Below the pieces are notes generated by a model. It did not search any database, was not told the DNA's origin, and saw only the letters and a list, made by a program, of their open reading frames with translations. A program made the position numbers and the translations under genes. From the NCBI GenBank assembly GCA_004210455.1, contig SEFA01000023.1, positions 1-64,000 of the forward strand: DNA of 64,000 nucleotides, read 5' to 3'. How positions within the stretch are numbered: position 1 is the first letter of the stretch; each line of letters starts with the position of its first letter. Below are positions 52,801 through 60,734 of the stretch, in pieces. Source of the stretch: Rubrivivax sp. (lineage in GTDB: Bacteria > Pseudomonadota > Gammaproteobacteria > Burkholderiales > Burkholderiaceae_C).

Positions 52801-53008
52801 CCGCTGGCTCTACGACCTGGCCGCGACCGTGGACCTGCGGCGCGCGGGCGTCCAGGTCCCCGGGGTCAAGACGGCGCAGGTGGCGCTGTCCATCGTCAAT
52901 CTGGGCAACCAGATGCCGGAGTTCGTTGCAGCTTCGCCGTACTACGACCTCACCCAGGGGGACTGGCGGGGGCGTTTCGCCAACCTGCACGTGTCCATGA
53001 ACTGGTAG
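49898..53008 (+). CDS. TonB-dependent receptor with STN signalling domain
   Basis: A 1036-residue outer-membrane transporter. Signal peptide to about residue 37; STN secretin/TonB short N-terminal domain (about 45-110; YRIDQPVQPLADALRAIAAK, TGVSVLFDPVAVGDRQSRPV), a long Ala/Gly/Ser linker, plug (SLSRVEVTGSRLKRIDADGP; VQLRGLPLGSTLVLINGRRV; GSSAVYGGDALAGVVNIILR) and a 22-strand-type barrel ending in the aromatic FANLHVSMNW. The STN domain signals to FecR. No substrate is indicated by the sequence; the downstream isopeptidase-like enzyme suggests a peptide cargo. It follows fecR by 75 bases. Confidence 0.95.
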   Translation: MFKHMTRAPRTRRHLPSSVALAALILLGGMACEAALSAEPTPHARYRIDQPVQPLADALRAIAAKTGVSVLFDPVAVGDRQSRPVNGQLTAAEAITRAVQGSGLQAIVMPDGSIVVRGAAPVEGAASRPVSALAAGAAGGADAVSGLPASLGGASATASGGASSRTLVGASGASGAGKNAANPAAVGAEGVTSLSRVEVTGSRLKRIDADGPAPVNVYTKVDIDRSGQPTLERFISSLNEASVSPGEGGLGETTGQGSVQLRGLPLGSTLVLINGRRVQAVGSSSGNFFNLNLIPMAAVERVEIVPVGSSAVYGGDALAGVVNIILRKSLEGVALDAHASTGAGTGDRGLSLATGGRSELGSYLLLGAYSKTTPLTMAERGFFRDADYRRFGGIDARSRSCSPGTVTSATGANLPGLNSSFAGIPVLGEGVVPTVGSFAPTSGLANLCNGAANGHGTALVHGTENFALHAAGERQFGAAWTVFGELTVARDRLRAEQSGLLLSNVLVPASNPYNPFGEAVRVTSRLGAENGAETFTRNTDFKRALVGSRVELGGGWDAEASVSTTRDDGDRRIANTVVNSAARTAALAAATPGAALNPFGSGRAASDEVLRGIWSDSLRDNHGRKDQFSAFVRGPVVTLPTGTVDLIAGAEGARDRYLTITPGTYDIGGSRTNSAVYGEARVPLWRAPAQEGSSRPGHDAAVLTLAARRDHYSDFGSAGTYQAGLEVRPTRTTLLRASTATSFKPPTLLQTHINEETYTTDVLGLVDPARANAPIMGGEVLRTTNPDLEPEKGRAYALGAVWEPDGGAGSVGTRVAVTGWRVKINDLISLPWPQVFLDNEALFPGFVTRGPTVGGVPGEVTRVLATEVNFGGVDTSGVDMELSHAWRAAGAKWTLTASATRTTRYEVVIAPNAPVEDRLARRATDYWSPKWKGRLFAGMDQGGWSLGVTGRYLGSYRDLAPSERTLGNRWLYDLAATVDLRRAGVQVPGVKTAQVALSIVNLGNQMPEFVAASPYYDLTQGDWRGRFANLHVSMNW

Positions 53009-53173
53009 CGCGAAGGCCCGCTGAATGATCGGCGGGGCGAGCGTCGGAGCGAGGACGTCCGTGCCGCGTGATTCCCGGGTGCTCTCCACGAGATCTTCAC
53101 GTGATCGGCGAGTGGATGACTGTGCTTCAAGGGTCTTGATCGCCTGACCGTCCTCGCGTCTTCCGCGCGCTCC

Positions 53174-53209
53174 GCGCTCAGTGCGCTCTTTGCGCTCCGT
53201 GCGCTCAAC
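53174..53209. repeat. 9-base tandem repeat, four copies
   Basis: GCGCTCNNN four times in the gap between receptor and peptidase genes. Likely slippage product. Confidence 0.7.
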
Positions 53210-53262
53210 GAGCGCACCTCCCATCCCTCTTTCCCTGCCGTGGCGCCGCCACGGCTCGCATC

Positions 53263-56226
53263 ATGCTGCGTCACTCTTTTTCGTCGCTTCGATCGTGGCC
53301 ATCACGGTTCCTGCTGAATCATCGCGATTCGTCGTCGGTCGGGACCAGTTGCCGCTTGGCTGCAACGCTCCTCTTCTTGGCGGGCTCTGTATGCCTGGCC
53401 CCGGCAGAACCTACGAAACCGGCCGTTGCGGGCGTCGGGCCCAGCGTCCGCGAGGTCATCGAGTTCACGCGGATCATCCAGCCCGTGTTGCTGGACGATC
53501 AGACGCTGCGTGAGCAACGCTCCCCCGACGGACAGCGCGCCTTCATCGTGACGCGTCGGGGCGATGTGGCCACGGACACCAACCGCTTCGAGATCCTGCT
53601 GCTGGACGTGAGTGAGCGGCGCCTGAGGCACGCTGCCGCGCGAAGTCGGGCGCGCAGCGCGGCTGCCGGCGCTGCCATCAGGGCTTCCGTCAGCTCCTCC
53701 GTGAGCGGTTCTGTCAGCGGCTCGGTGATCGGGCCTGTCTACGTCCCTGTCAGCTCCACGGTCGACGCGGTGCGTCCGACGGCCGACGCGGTGCCAAGCG
53801 ACGCTGCGGGGCTCGTCGCGCCTGATGCCGTGCCTTCGTTCGATTCGATCGCGCCGGTGCGCGTGCTGTCCGTCCTGGCGCGCGAGGACGAAAACGACGC
53901 GACGCCAGCGGTGAAGGATGTGCGGTGGGCCGGCAACGGCACGCTGCTGTACCGGGCGCGAGTCAACGACGCGCCGTACCAGGCCTACAAGCTGGATGTG
54001 GCGACGCGGCGCGTGACTCAGCTGACGCACTCGCCGCACGGCGTGCTCGCGTTCGACGCGTCCGCCGATCTGCGGCGGCTGGTGTACATCGCGCCCGTGC
54101 CCAATCCTCCGATGGCGTCCGAGGCGCGCAGCATCGTCGTGGGCACGCAGTCGTTCTGGACGGTGCACTTCGGCCAGCACAAGTTCGGCAACCAGCAGCG
54201 GCGCTACCAGTTCTTCGTCACGGACGTTGGCGCGCAACGTGGGGGCGTGCAAGAGGGGGCGGGCGCGCAACGGGCGCCCGCCGGGGCGTCGTCGTCCTTG
54301 GTGCCGCCTGTGCTCAAGGCGGTGAAGGGTGACGGGGAACGCCAGGAGGCGTGGCCGCTGGGCGAGCCGTTCGCGGAGGCGAACCTGGGGGTGCCCACGG
54401 CGAGCATCTCTCCCGATGGACGCTGGGCACTCGTGCCGCGCTACGAGGCGCATCGCCAACTGGGGTGGTCCCGGCAGTACCCCTACGTGGCGGACGTGAT
54501 GGCGACCTACGGCGCCTCGCTCACGATGGACCCGCTCAGCTATTTCTCCCGGCCGTCCAGCTACGTCACCCGTCGCATCGTCGCCTACCTGCTGTCCGAT
54601 CGCCGGGAACATCTGGTGCTGGACGCGCCCGACGACGCCAAGCAAGACACCCAGGGACGCGCGCACGGCCTGTGGCAGGACGGCGGCAGGTCCGTCGTGA
54701 TCGCGGGCACATTCCTGCCGCAGCGAGCCGGCGTGGCAGGCATGGATTCGGCGTCCCACGTCGTGGAGTACTGGCCGGACACGGGGCAGTGGCGCGACAT
54801 CGCCGCGCTTCGCGTGCGGGCGAAGGCCTCGTCTGCCGTTCCCGGGGCAGCTGGGCAGGCCGCGGAGATCGCGGTGGTGGATGGCGATCGGCCGCGTCGA
54901 TTCGTCCGCGCCGGGGCGGATCGGTGGCGTGAGATTGCCCCGGCCGCGAGCGATGACGAACGGGGAGGGCGCACGATCCCCGCTGCGGCGCGGGGGGCGT
55001 CCGCTGCTCCCGCGAGCGGCGCATCGGGTGTTACGCCGGACGCGCCGTTACCCGCCCCGTCGGGCGCGCGTGCGGGGAACCTGCCTGGCGCGACGACGGG
55101 GTCCGGTTGGGAATTGCGGGTGCAACAGACGCTCAACCAGCCGCCCGACATCGTGGCCACCGGCCCGAACGGTCGCAGCGTCCGGCTCACCGAGCTGAAT
55201 CCGCAGTACACGACGGCCCGGTGGGGCAGCATGCGCGCGTACGGCTGGACGGATGCGTTGGGCCGGTCCTGGAAGGGCGGGTTGATGGTGCCCGCGGGCT
55301 TCGATCCCAAGGTCCGGCACGCTCTGGTGATCCAGGCCTACGGCTTTTCTCCCACGCGCTTCTACCGCGACGGGTCCAACCTGTACGACGGCTTCACGAG
55401 CGGCTTTCCGGGGCGCGCCTTCCTGGCGGAGAACATCCTCGTCCTGGCAATGCCGATCGGGCCGGCTGGCGGCGGTCCGCAGGACGAGCGGGGACACCGT
55501 ATCGCCTTTGCGCAGGGCGTGCGCGCGGCGGTGGACGCCCTGGTGGCCGAAGGGCTCGTCGATCGCGACCGGATCGGCCTCATGGGCTGGAGCGCGACGG
55601 GCGAGTCGGTGCTCAATCTCGTGACCTTCACGGACATCCCGATCCGCGCGGCGTCGCTCCTGGACGGCGACGCCAACACGCTCTTCTCGCTGACGATCAC
55701 CTACGCGGCCACCGACGGCATCCAGATGAAGAAGGAGGAGGCCAACGAGGGCGGCCCCTTCGGGCTCACGCGCGATCGCTGGCTGGCCAACGATCCGTCG
55801 CTGCATACCGAATGCATGCGCGCGGCGCTGCGCATCGAGACCTACGGGCGCGAGGTGCACAACAACTGGGACGTCTACGCGCTGCTGCGACGCCAGTACA
55901 AGCCGGTCGAGATGATCCTGTTTCCCGAGGGGGCGCACGCGCTGTCGCGTCCCAGCGAGCGGATGATCTCGCTGCAGGGGAACGTCGACTGGTACAGGTT
56001 CTGGCTCAAGGGCGAGAAACGCAGCGAGGTCCGCATTCCCAGGGAGACGGCCACCGCCCTGCGTCAGCAGTACCAGCGCTGGGATCAGATGCTGACGCTC
56101 AAGCGGGCCAACGATGCCAAGCCGGCGTGCGCAAGTCGAGGGGAAGTTGTGGGCGCATCCACCGGCGCATCCACCGCTTCACCGAGTGGCAAATTCGCGG
56201 GCGCATCTCTCGCCCCATCCCCCTGA
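53263..56226 (+). CDS. S9-type alpha/beta hydrolase resembling lasso-peptide isopeptidases
   Basis: A 987-residue exported enzyme. Basic leader plus hydrophobic LAATLLFLAGSVCLAPAEP near residue 35-55 (signal). A beta-propeller-like middle (about 200-650) precedes the hydrolase domain (about 660-960): LVIQAYGFSPTRFYRDG, the nucleophile elbow GLMGWSATGESV (Ser 777) and FPEGAHALSRPSERM (His 892), then QGNVDWYRFWLKGE. The last segment closely resembles the Atxe2-type lasso-peptide isopeptidases, which sit beside FecI/FecR/TonB receptor genes as here. No lasso precursor or B/C genes are in the window. Two low-complexity inserts inflate its length. Dipeptidyl-peptidase-like activity is the alternative. 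Confidence 0.75.
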   Translation: MLRHSFSSLRSWPSRFLLNHRDSSSVGTSCRLAATLLFLAGSVCLAPAEPTKPAVAGVGPSVREVIEFTRIIQPVLLDDQTLREQRSPDGQRAFIVTRRGDVATDTNRFEILLLDVSERRLRHAAARSRARSAAAGAAIRASVSSSVSGSVSGSVIGPVYVPVSSTVDAVRPTADAVPSDAAGLVAPDAVPSFDSIAPVRVLSVLAREDENDATPAVKDVRWAGNGTLLYRARVNDAPYQAYKLDVATRRVTQLTHSPHGVLAFDASADLRRLVYIAPVPNPPMASEARSIVVGTQSFWTVHFGQHKFGNQQRRYQFFVTDVGAQRGGVQEGAGAQRAPAGASSSLVPPVLKAVKGDGERQEAWPLGEPFAEANLGVPTASISPDGRWALVPRYEAHRQLGWSRQYPYVADVMATYGASLTMDPLSYFSRPSSYVTRRIVAYLLSDRREHLVLDAPDDAKQDTQGRAHGLWQDGGRSVVIAGTFLPQRAGVAGMDSASHVVEYWPDTGQWRDIAALRVRAKASSAVPGAAGQAAEIAVVDGDRPRRFVRAGADRWREIAPAASDDERGGRTIPAAARGASAAPASGASGVTPDAPLPAPSGARAGNLPGATTGSGWELRVQQTLNQPPDIVATGPNGRSVRLTELNPQYTTARWGSMRAYGWTDALGRSWKGGLMVPAGFDPKVRHALVIQAYGFSPTRFYRDGSNLYDGFTSGFPGRAFLAENILVLAMPIGPAGGGPQDERGHRIAFAQGVRAAVDALVAEGLVDRDRIGLMGWSATGESVLNLVTFTDIPIRAASLLDGDANTLFSLTITYAATDGIQMKKEEANEGGPFGLTRDRWLANDPSLHTECMRAALRIETYGREVHNNWDVYALLRRQYKPVEMILFPEGAHALSRPSERMISLQGNVDWYRFWLKGEKRSEVRIPRETATALRQQYQRWDQMLTLKRANDAKPACASRGEVVGASTGASTASPSGKFAGASLAPSP

Positions 56227-56434
56227 GTTTCCGACGCAATGGCGGCGCAGTCGGCCGCTGGTCGCGCGGTAGTGAAAGCCGGGTCCGACAGGTGCCGGGT
56301 CGGTCAACCGCAGCCGTAACGACCAGGCTGGCGACACCCTTTGACGCGGACGGTGCGCGAGCGCCGCGTCGGGCTTGTACGAGCGGCGCGCAGCTCTACG
56401 CTGATGTCGTCTTCACTCAGTGCCGAGGTGTCCT

Positions 56435-56797
56435 GTGGCCTACATCCGCGCAATCGAACGGATCGCCCGCTTCAAGCCGCGCGTGCGCGCATTCGCCGGC
56501 TTGGAAGGGGTAGACGGGGACGGCTACCCCTGTTGGGTTGACCCAGAGGATCGGCGCATGCCCGTGTTCGCGCTGGCGGTGGGTCTGCGCATCGCCGCCG
56601 AGTGCAGCAGCGCGACCTATGGAGTGCGATACGAGCCGCAGAGCCGGACGTTCTGGGAATACAGCGACCAGGAAACGGGCGTGGTGGCGGACAGTGCTTG
56701 CGCATGCCCGGACTGCATCGCGCCGGACGGCGAGCGTGTGCACGCGATCGGCTTCTGGCACGGCTGGGCGTGGGACGTGTCGCTCTGCCTCAATTGA
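56435..56797 (+). CDS. Hypothetical protein
   Basis: A 120-residue protein, likely start GTG 56435 (GAGGTG upstream). It has a well-formed mixture of beta and helix: FKPRVRAFAGLEGVDGDGYP, MPVFALAVGLRIAAECSSAT, FWEYSDQETGVVADSACACP with a CxCxxC group, and a Trp-rich end (FWHGWAWDVSLCLN). Not recognised. It stands alone between the peptidase and mpg genes. Confidence 0.5.
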   Translation: MAYIRAIERIARFKPRVRAFAGLEGVDGDGYPCWVDPEDRRMPVFALAVGLRIAAECSSATYGVRYEPQSRTFWEYSDQETGVVADSACACPDCIAPDGERVHAIGFWHGWAWDVSLCLN

Positions 56798-56944
56798 GGC
56801 GGGTCGCGACGGTCGTCGCCGCATGGCGCGGCTCGCGGTGAGGTCGGCCATCCCTGCGGATGTCTGTCGACTCTCCGGCGGCTCGGCACTCGGTTTGCCT
56901 GGACTTTTGCATCGTCACCGCAATCGCTACGCCGTCGCCATCGC

Positions 56945-57493
56945 ATGCACATCGACTTCCTGCAGAGCCCCGTCGTCGTGGCGCGATCTCTCATCGGCTG
57001 GACGCTGCTGGTGAATGGTGTCGGCGGGGTCATCGTCGAGACCGAGGCCTACGACATGGACGACGAGGCATCGCACAGTTTTCGGGGGATGACTGCGAGG
57101 AATGCGGCCATGTTCGGCGAGCCTGGCACCGCCTATGTGTACCGGTCGTACGGCTTGCACTGGTGCCTGAACCTCGTCTGCGGGCCTTCGGGGCACGGCG
57201 CGGCAGTTCTGGTGCGCGCATTGGAGCCGACCAATGGCATCGACACCATGCAGCAGCGCCGCGGTGTGCAGGCCCTGCGACTTCTGACGACCGGTCCCGG
57301 ACGTGTCGCGCAGGCACTCGGCGTGGACCGGTCCCTTGACGGGCTGCCGCTGGATCGTCCTCCCTTCGCACTCTCGCCGCCCGGCGTGGCGCGTGCGGTG
57401 TCCATCGGCGTGCGGGTGGGCATCACAAAAGCCGCAGATCGACCCTGGCGCTTCGCGATGACCGGCTCGGCGCACCTCAGCAGAAAGCTTTGA
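56945..57493 (+). CDS. mpg: DNA-3-methyladenine glycosylase, AAG/MPG type
   Basis: A 182-residue base-excision repair enzyme removing alkylated purines. SPVVVARSLIGWTLLVNGVG, the active-site strand GVIVETEAYDMDDEASHSFR (catalytic Glu and the EAY motif), GTAYVYRSYGLHWCLNLVCG and RALEPTNGI are all family hallmarks; GPGRVAQALGVDRSLDG is the DNA-contact segment. ATG 56945 gives the normal short form. Monocistronic. Confidence 0.95.
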   Translation: MHIDFLQSPVVVARSLIGWTLLVNGVGGVIVETEAYDMDDEASHSFRGMTARNAAMFGEPGTAYVYRSYGLHWCLNLVCGPSGHGAAVLVRALEPTNGIDTMQQRRGVQALRLLTTGPGRVAQALGVDRSLDGLPLDRPPFALSPPGVARAVSIGVRVGITKAADRPWRFAMTGSAHLSRKL

Positions 57494-57939
57494 CCTCGGA
57501 CTCAACGCAACCAGCGAAGACAGCCGCATCGGACGGCGGGCTGCGAAGGTCGGGCCCAAAATGGTCCGCAACCGTAGTCCGAAGAAGTGCTCCGGGAACT
57601 TCGGCCGCCCAAATGTGACACGAATGGCGCGTGGCCGCCAGCCTTCCCGCCTGCGAGGCGGGCCCGACAGCGCCGGTGACGTGAGCCGCGCTAGCTTGTG
57701 TGCAGCATCGGCCGAAGGGTTATCGCCAAGCTCGCTCCAACGCCCCTTGGGAGTGGAGTGGTCGTCGGCGGCAAGCGCGGCGTCGGGTTTTTCCCTTCAT
57801 GGACACCGGCGATGATCGACTAGCGCAGGAAGGTGTTGCTGACGACACTTGCTCCAACGATGAATATTTTCGCGGAGGGTCTGTCACCCCATCAATCGAG
57901 CATCCAGCTCACGACGGTGTGCACGGCGGACTTCAGACC
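57494..57939. other. Intergenic, about 445 bases
   Basis: No gene, RNA or terminator that I can support. Confidence 0.35.
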
Positions 57940-58248
57940 GTGAGTCGTCGCTTCCTGCCGCCTTGCCTGATACAACGCGCGGCGATCATCACTCTGTCGT
58001 GCTCTGCGGGTGTCGCTGCGCGTGGGGAAGGTCTTGGCATCTTCGTCCGCGTGCTGCCGACCTGTGTCGTGCGGACGATGCCCAGCCCCGTGACCTTGTC
58101 CTGTGGGGGCGTGAGCACGCCGGGCGTGCGCCTGGTGACTGGCAACGGGGCACAGGCGTATGCCGGTTCTTCTCTGATGGAGGCCACCCGGGTCGCGCGG
58201 GCGACGAGTCAACTGGCGGGCGCGACTTACGTGATCATCGACTTCTGA
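57940..58248 (+). CDS. Possible small exported protein
   Basis: A 102-residue frame starting at GTG 57940 whose N terminus looks like a signal peptide (SRRFLPPCLIQRAAIITLSC then SAGVAARG). The rest is beta-like with Cys pairs (PTCVVRTMPSPVTLSCGGVS) and ends GATYVIIDF. It lies 191 bases before the membrane diguanylate cyclase. No family recognised; the opposite strand is also open here. Confidence 0.4.
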   Translation: MSRRFLPPCLIQRAAIITLSCSAGVAARGEGLGIFVRVLPTCVVRTMPSPVTLSCGGVSTPGVRLVTGNGAQAYAGSSLMEATRVARATSQLAGATYVIIDF

Positions 58249-58439
58249 CTTGGCTGGACGCCGGCTGCCCGGACTCCAGGCGGGCGACATCGGGCGGCAT
58301 CGGGGGGCTTCGCGGCGCGGCGGTCCGGCGATCACCTACGTCGGATTCATCCGTTGCTGGCTACCCGCGTTCCAGCGCATCCCGTACAACTGATACTGTT
58401 GGCAGGGATGGTCCTGCCGCTGGCCGCGGAAGGGCGGAC

Positions 58440-60386
58440 ATGCTGTATCCACGAGTCCTCAAAGCTTCCTCACTCGTACGCCTGCGGCGCTGGCTCGTCG
58501 CCGGCAATCTCGTCTTGGCGGCGCTGCTGTGCGCTGAGGCGTGGCTGAGTCTGCACAATGCCCGCGAGGGGGACGAAAGCGCTGCGCGGCTGACCGCGGA
58601 GAATCTTGCCACCAGCATGAGCGGCGAAGTCGCTGCCGAGCTCAACGTCATCGACAACGCGCTGGCGACCGTGGCGGAACGGTATGCCAAGACGCGGCGG
58701 GCCTCCGAACGCGCCAGCGTCCTGGCCGAAATGGTCGACGAGCAGCAGGGGCTGCTCAAGCACGTGAGCGCGGTGCGCGCGACCGACGCTGCCGGCGACG
58801 TCGTGGTCCCCAGGGCGTTGGCCGGACAGGTGTTTCACTTCGGTGACCGCTCCTATTTCGAACGCGCCCGGGCACGGGATGCGACCGTGGTGTCGGAGCC
58901 GCTGCGCAGCCGGGTGACCGGAGCGTGGATCGTCGTCGTGGCCCGGCGCCTCATCAACGCCGACGGCGGCTTCGACGGCGTCGTGCTGACCGAACTCACC
59001 TCGGAGCACTTCGCCCAGCTTTTCTCCGGCATGGCGCTGGGCGGCTCGGGCGCCATCTCCATGCGCACGAATGACAGCCTGGTGCTGGTGGCGCGCCACT
59101 CGGCGTCCGAGCCCAATTCCGCCAAGGGACTCGGCCTGTCCATCGTCTCCCAGGCCTTGCGCGAGAACATCGGCCGCGACGCCTCGCGCGGCTGGTACGT
59201 CACGCCGACCGCGCTGGACCAGGTGGAGCGCGTCACCGCTTATCGTCGTGTACCGGGCTACCCCTTCACCGTGTATGCCGGGCTAAGTACGGGCGAATAC
59301 CTCGTTGCGTGGTACCGGCAGGCGCTGGAACTCTGGACGCTGGTGGCCGCCATGATCGCGCTCGTCGGCGCGACCTCGGCACTGCTGTACCGTGCCCAGA
59401 AGCGGGAGCGCACCGGTCGGATGGCCGCCAGCAAGGTGGCGCGCGAGCAGTCGCTGATGCTGGAAAACGATCTGGTGGGCATGGTGCGGTTGCGCGAACG
59501 TGTCATCCAGTGGGACAACCGCGCCCTGGGCCGCATCCTCGGCTACGCGCCCGGCGAGTTGCGCGGGCTGTCGATGCGCGACCTGTATCTGGACCAGGAG
59601 ACCTTCGACCACATCGGCCGCGCCGGGTACGGCGCCTTGCGCGCGGGGGACCGTTTCCGTACCCAGGTGCAGATGCGCCGCAAGGACGGCGCGCCGCTCT
59701 GGATCGATTTGAGCGGGATGCTCGTGTCCGAGGACGAGAGCCTGTGGATGCTCGTGGACGTGGACGCGCTCAAGCAAAGCGAGGAGGCGGCGCACAGTCT
59801 GGCCTTCCGGGACGCGCTGACCGGATTGCCCAACCGCCGGCTCTTCGAGGAGAAGCTCGCGCACGCGCAGCAACAGGCACTGAGGTCGGACAAGGGCGTG
59901 GCGGTCTGCTATCTCGATCTGGACGGTTTCAAGCCCGTCAACGACACCCATGGGCATGACGCCGGCGATGAGGTGCTCAGGGAAGTTGCGCTGCGCCTGC
60001 AGCGGGCCGTGCGCGGCAGCGACGTCGTGGCGCGGCTGGGGGGCGACGAGTTCGCGATCGTGCTGACGGGAAGCGAGGATGCGGGCAGCGCCCGCCCGGT
60101 GCTCCAGCGCTGCCTGGCGGAGATCGAGCGCCCCATCGACATCGGCGGCGGTGGCACCGTGCGCGTCAGCGCGAGCATCGGCGTGGCACTGGCCCAAGGC
60201 GCCTGCGACACGGCCGCCGTCATGCGCGGCGCTGACGCGGCGATGTATGCGGCCAAAAGGGCCGGGAAGGCGCGCATCCATTTCGGCCCGGCCGTACCGG
60301 GAGCGATGGGAACCCTGGGGCAGTCTGCGGCGGCCCTGCTGCCACGCGCCGCGGCCCGATCCGACGACGCGCGTCGCGTCGCTTGA
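58440..60386 (+). CDS. Membrane diguanylate cyclase with periplasmic sensor, PAS and GGDEF
   Basis: A 648-residue inner-membrane sensor enzyme. First membrane helix (RRWLVAGNLVLAALLCAEAW), periplasmic Cache-like region (about 40-290; FHFGDRSYFERARARDATVV; GWYVTPTALDQVERVTAYRR), second helix (LWTLVAAMIALVGATSALLY, about 297-316), PAS (about 335-445; VIQWDNRALGRILGYAPGEL) and GGDEF (about 465-630; DALTGLPNRRLFEEKL, intact GGDEF near 534, RGSD inhibitory site five residues before it). It makes cyclic di-GMP in response to an outside signal. ATG 58440 follows AAGGGCGG. Confidence 0.93.
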   Translation: MLYPRVLKASSLVRLRRWLVAGNLVLAALLCAEAWLSLHNAREGDESAARLTAENLATSMSGEVAAELNVIDNALATVAERYAKTRRASERASVLAEMVDEQQGLLKHVSAVRATDAAGDVVVPRALAGQVFHFGDRSYFERARARDATVVSEPLRSRVTGAWIVVVARRLINADGGFDGVVLTELTSEHFAQLFSGMALGGSGAISMRTNDSLVLVARHSASEPNSAKGLGLSIVSQALRENIGRDASRGWYVTPTALDQVERVTAYRRVPGYPFTVYAGLSTGEYLVAWYRQALELWTLVAAMIALVGATSALLYRAQKRERTGRMAASKVAREQSLMLENDLVGMVRLRERVIQWDNRALGRILGYAPGELRGLSMRDLYLDQETFDHIGRAGYGALRAGDRFRTQVQMRRKDGAPLWIDLSGMLVSEDESLWMLVDVDALKQSEEAAHSLAFRDALTGLPNRRLFEEKLAHAQQQALRSDKGVAVCYLDLDGFKPVNDTHGHDAGDEVLREVALRLQRAVRGSDVVARLGGDEFAIVLTGSEDAGSARPVLQRCLAEIERPIDIGGGGTVRVSASIGVALAQGACDTAAVMRGADAAMYAAKRAGKARIHFGPAVPGAMGTLGQSAAALLPRAAARSDDARRVA

Positions 60387-60439
60387 GGCAGGAACTGAAA
60401 CTCAGAAGATTGATTGCAATCGACAGATGGGGAGGTCGC

Positions 60440-60676
60440 ATGGAGTTGGATACCGTGTCGTACGTGTTTCAGTCGCCCAGCGGGACGTTCACCGTCAAGC
60501 AGCGCATCAGCGGGCGATGGCGGGTGCGCATCGACCACATGCCCTGGGCGGATTCATTCGCCGACGCCCAGGACGCCGTGTGGGCGCTGTCCGAGAAATT
60601 CGAGGTGCCGTCGTCCGTCGACGAATGGACGTCCGTGGCGCACATCCATACGGCAGAGGGCAGGTGGGCGGGCTGA
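60440..60676 (+). CDS. Small hypothetical protein
   Basis: A 78-residue protein with GGGAGG five bases before ATG 60440. It is a compact beta-rich domain: TVSYVFQSPSGTFTVKQRIS, RWRVRIDHMPWADSFADAQD, then helix AVWALSEKFEVP. Not recognised; it follows the diguanylate cyclase by 53 bases and may share its transcript. Confidence 0.55.
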   Translation: MELDTVSYVFQSPSGTFTVKQRISGRWRVRIDHMPWADSFADAQDAVWALSEKFEVPSSVDEWTSVAHIHTAEGRWAG

Positions 60677-60677
60677 C

Positions 60678-60704
60678 GACCACCGTGACCACCGTGACCA
60701 CCGT
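60678..60704. repeat. 9-base tandem repeat, three perfect copies
   Basis: GACCACCGT three times, immediately after the stop of the 78-residue gene and before the end of dnaE2 on the other strand. Confidence 0.8.
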
Positions 60705-60734
60705 GTTGAGCGGCCCGCCCCGGCTCACCGCGGC

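Noticed and set aside
50501-53224. 907-residue minus-strand open frame opposite the TonB receptor
   Set aside because: Shadow of the receptor gene; no domain and Arg/His-rich composition.
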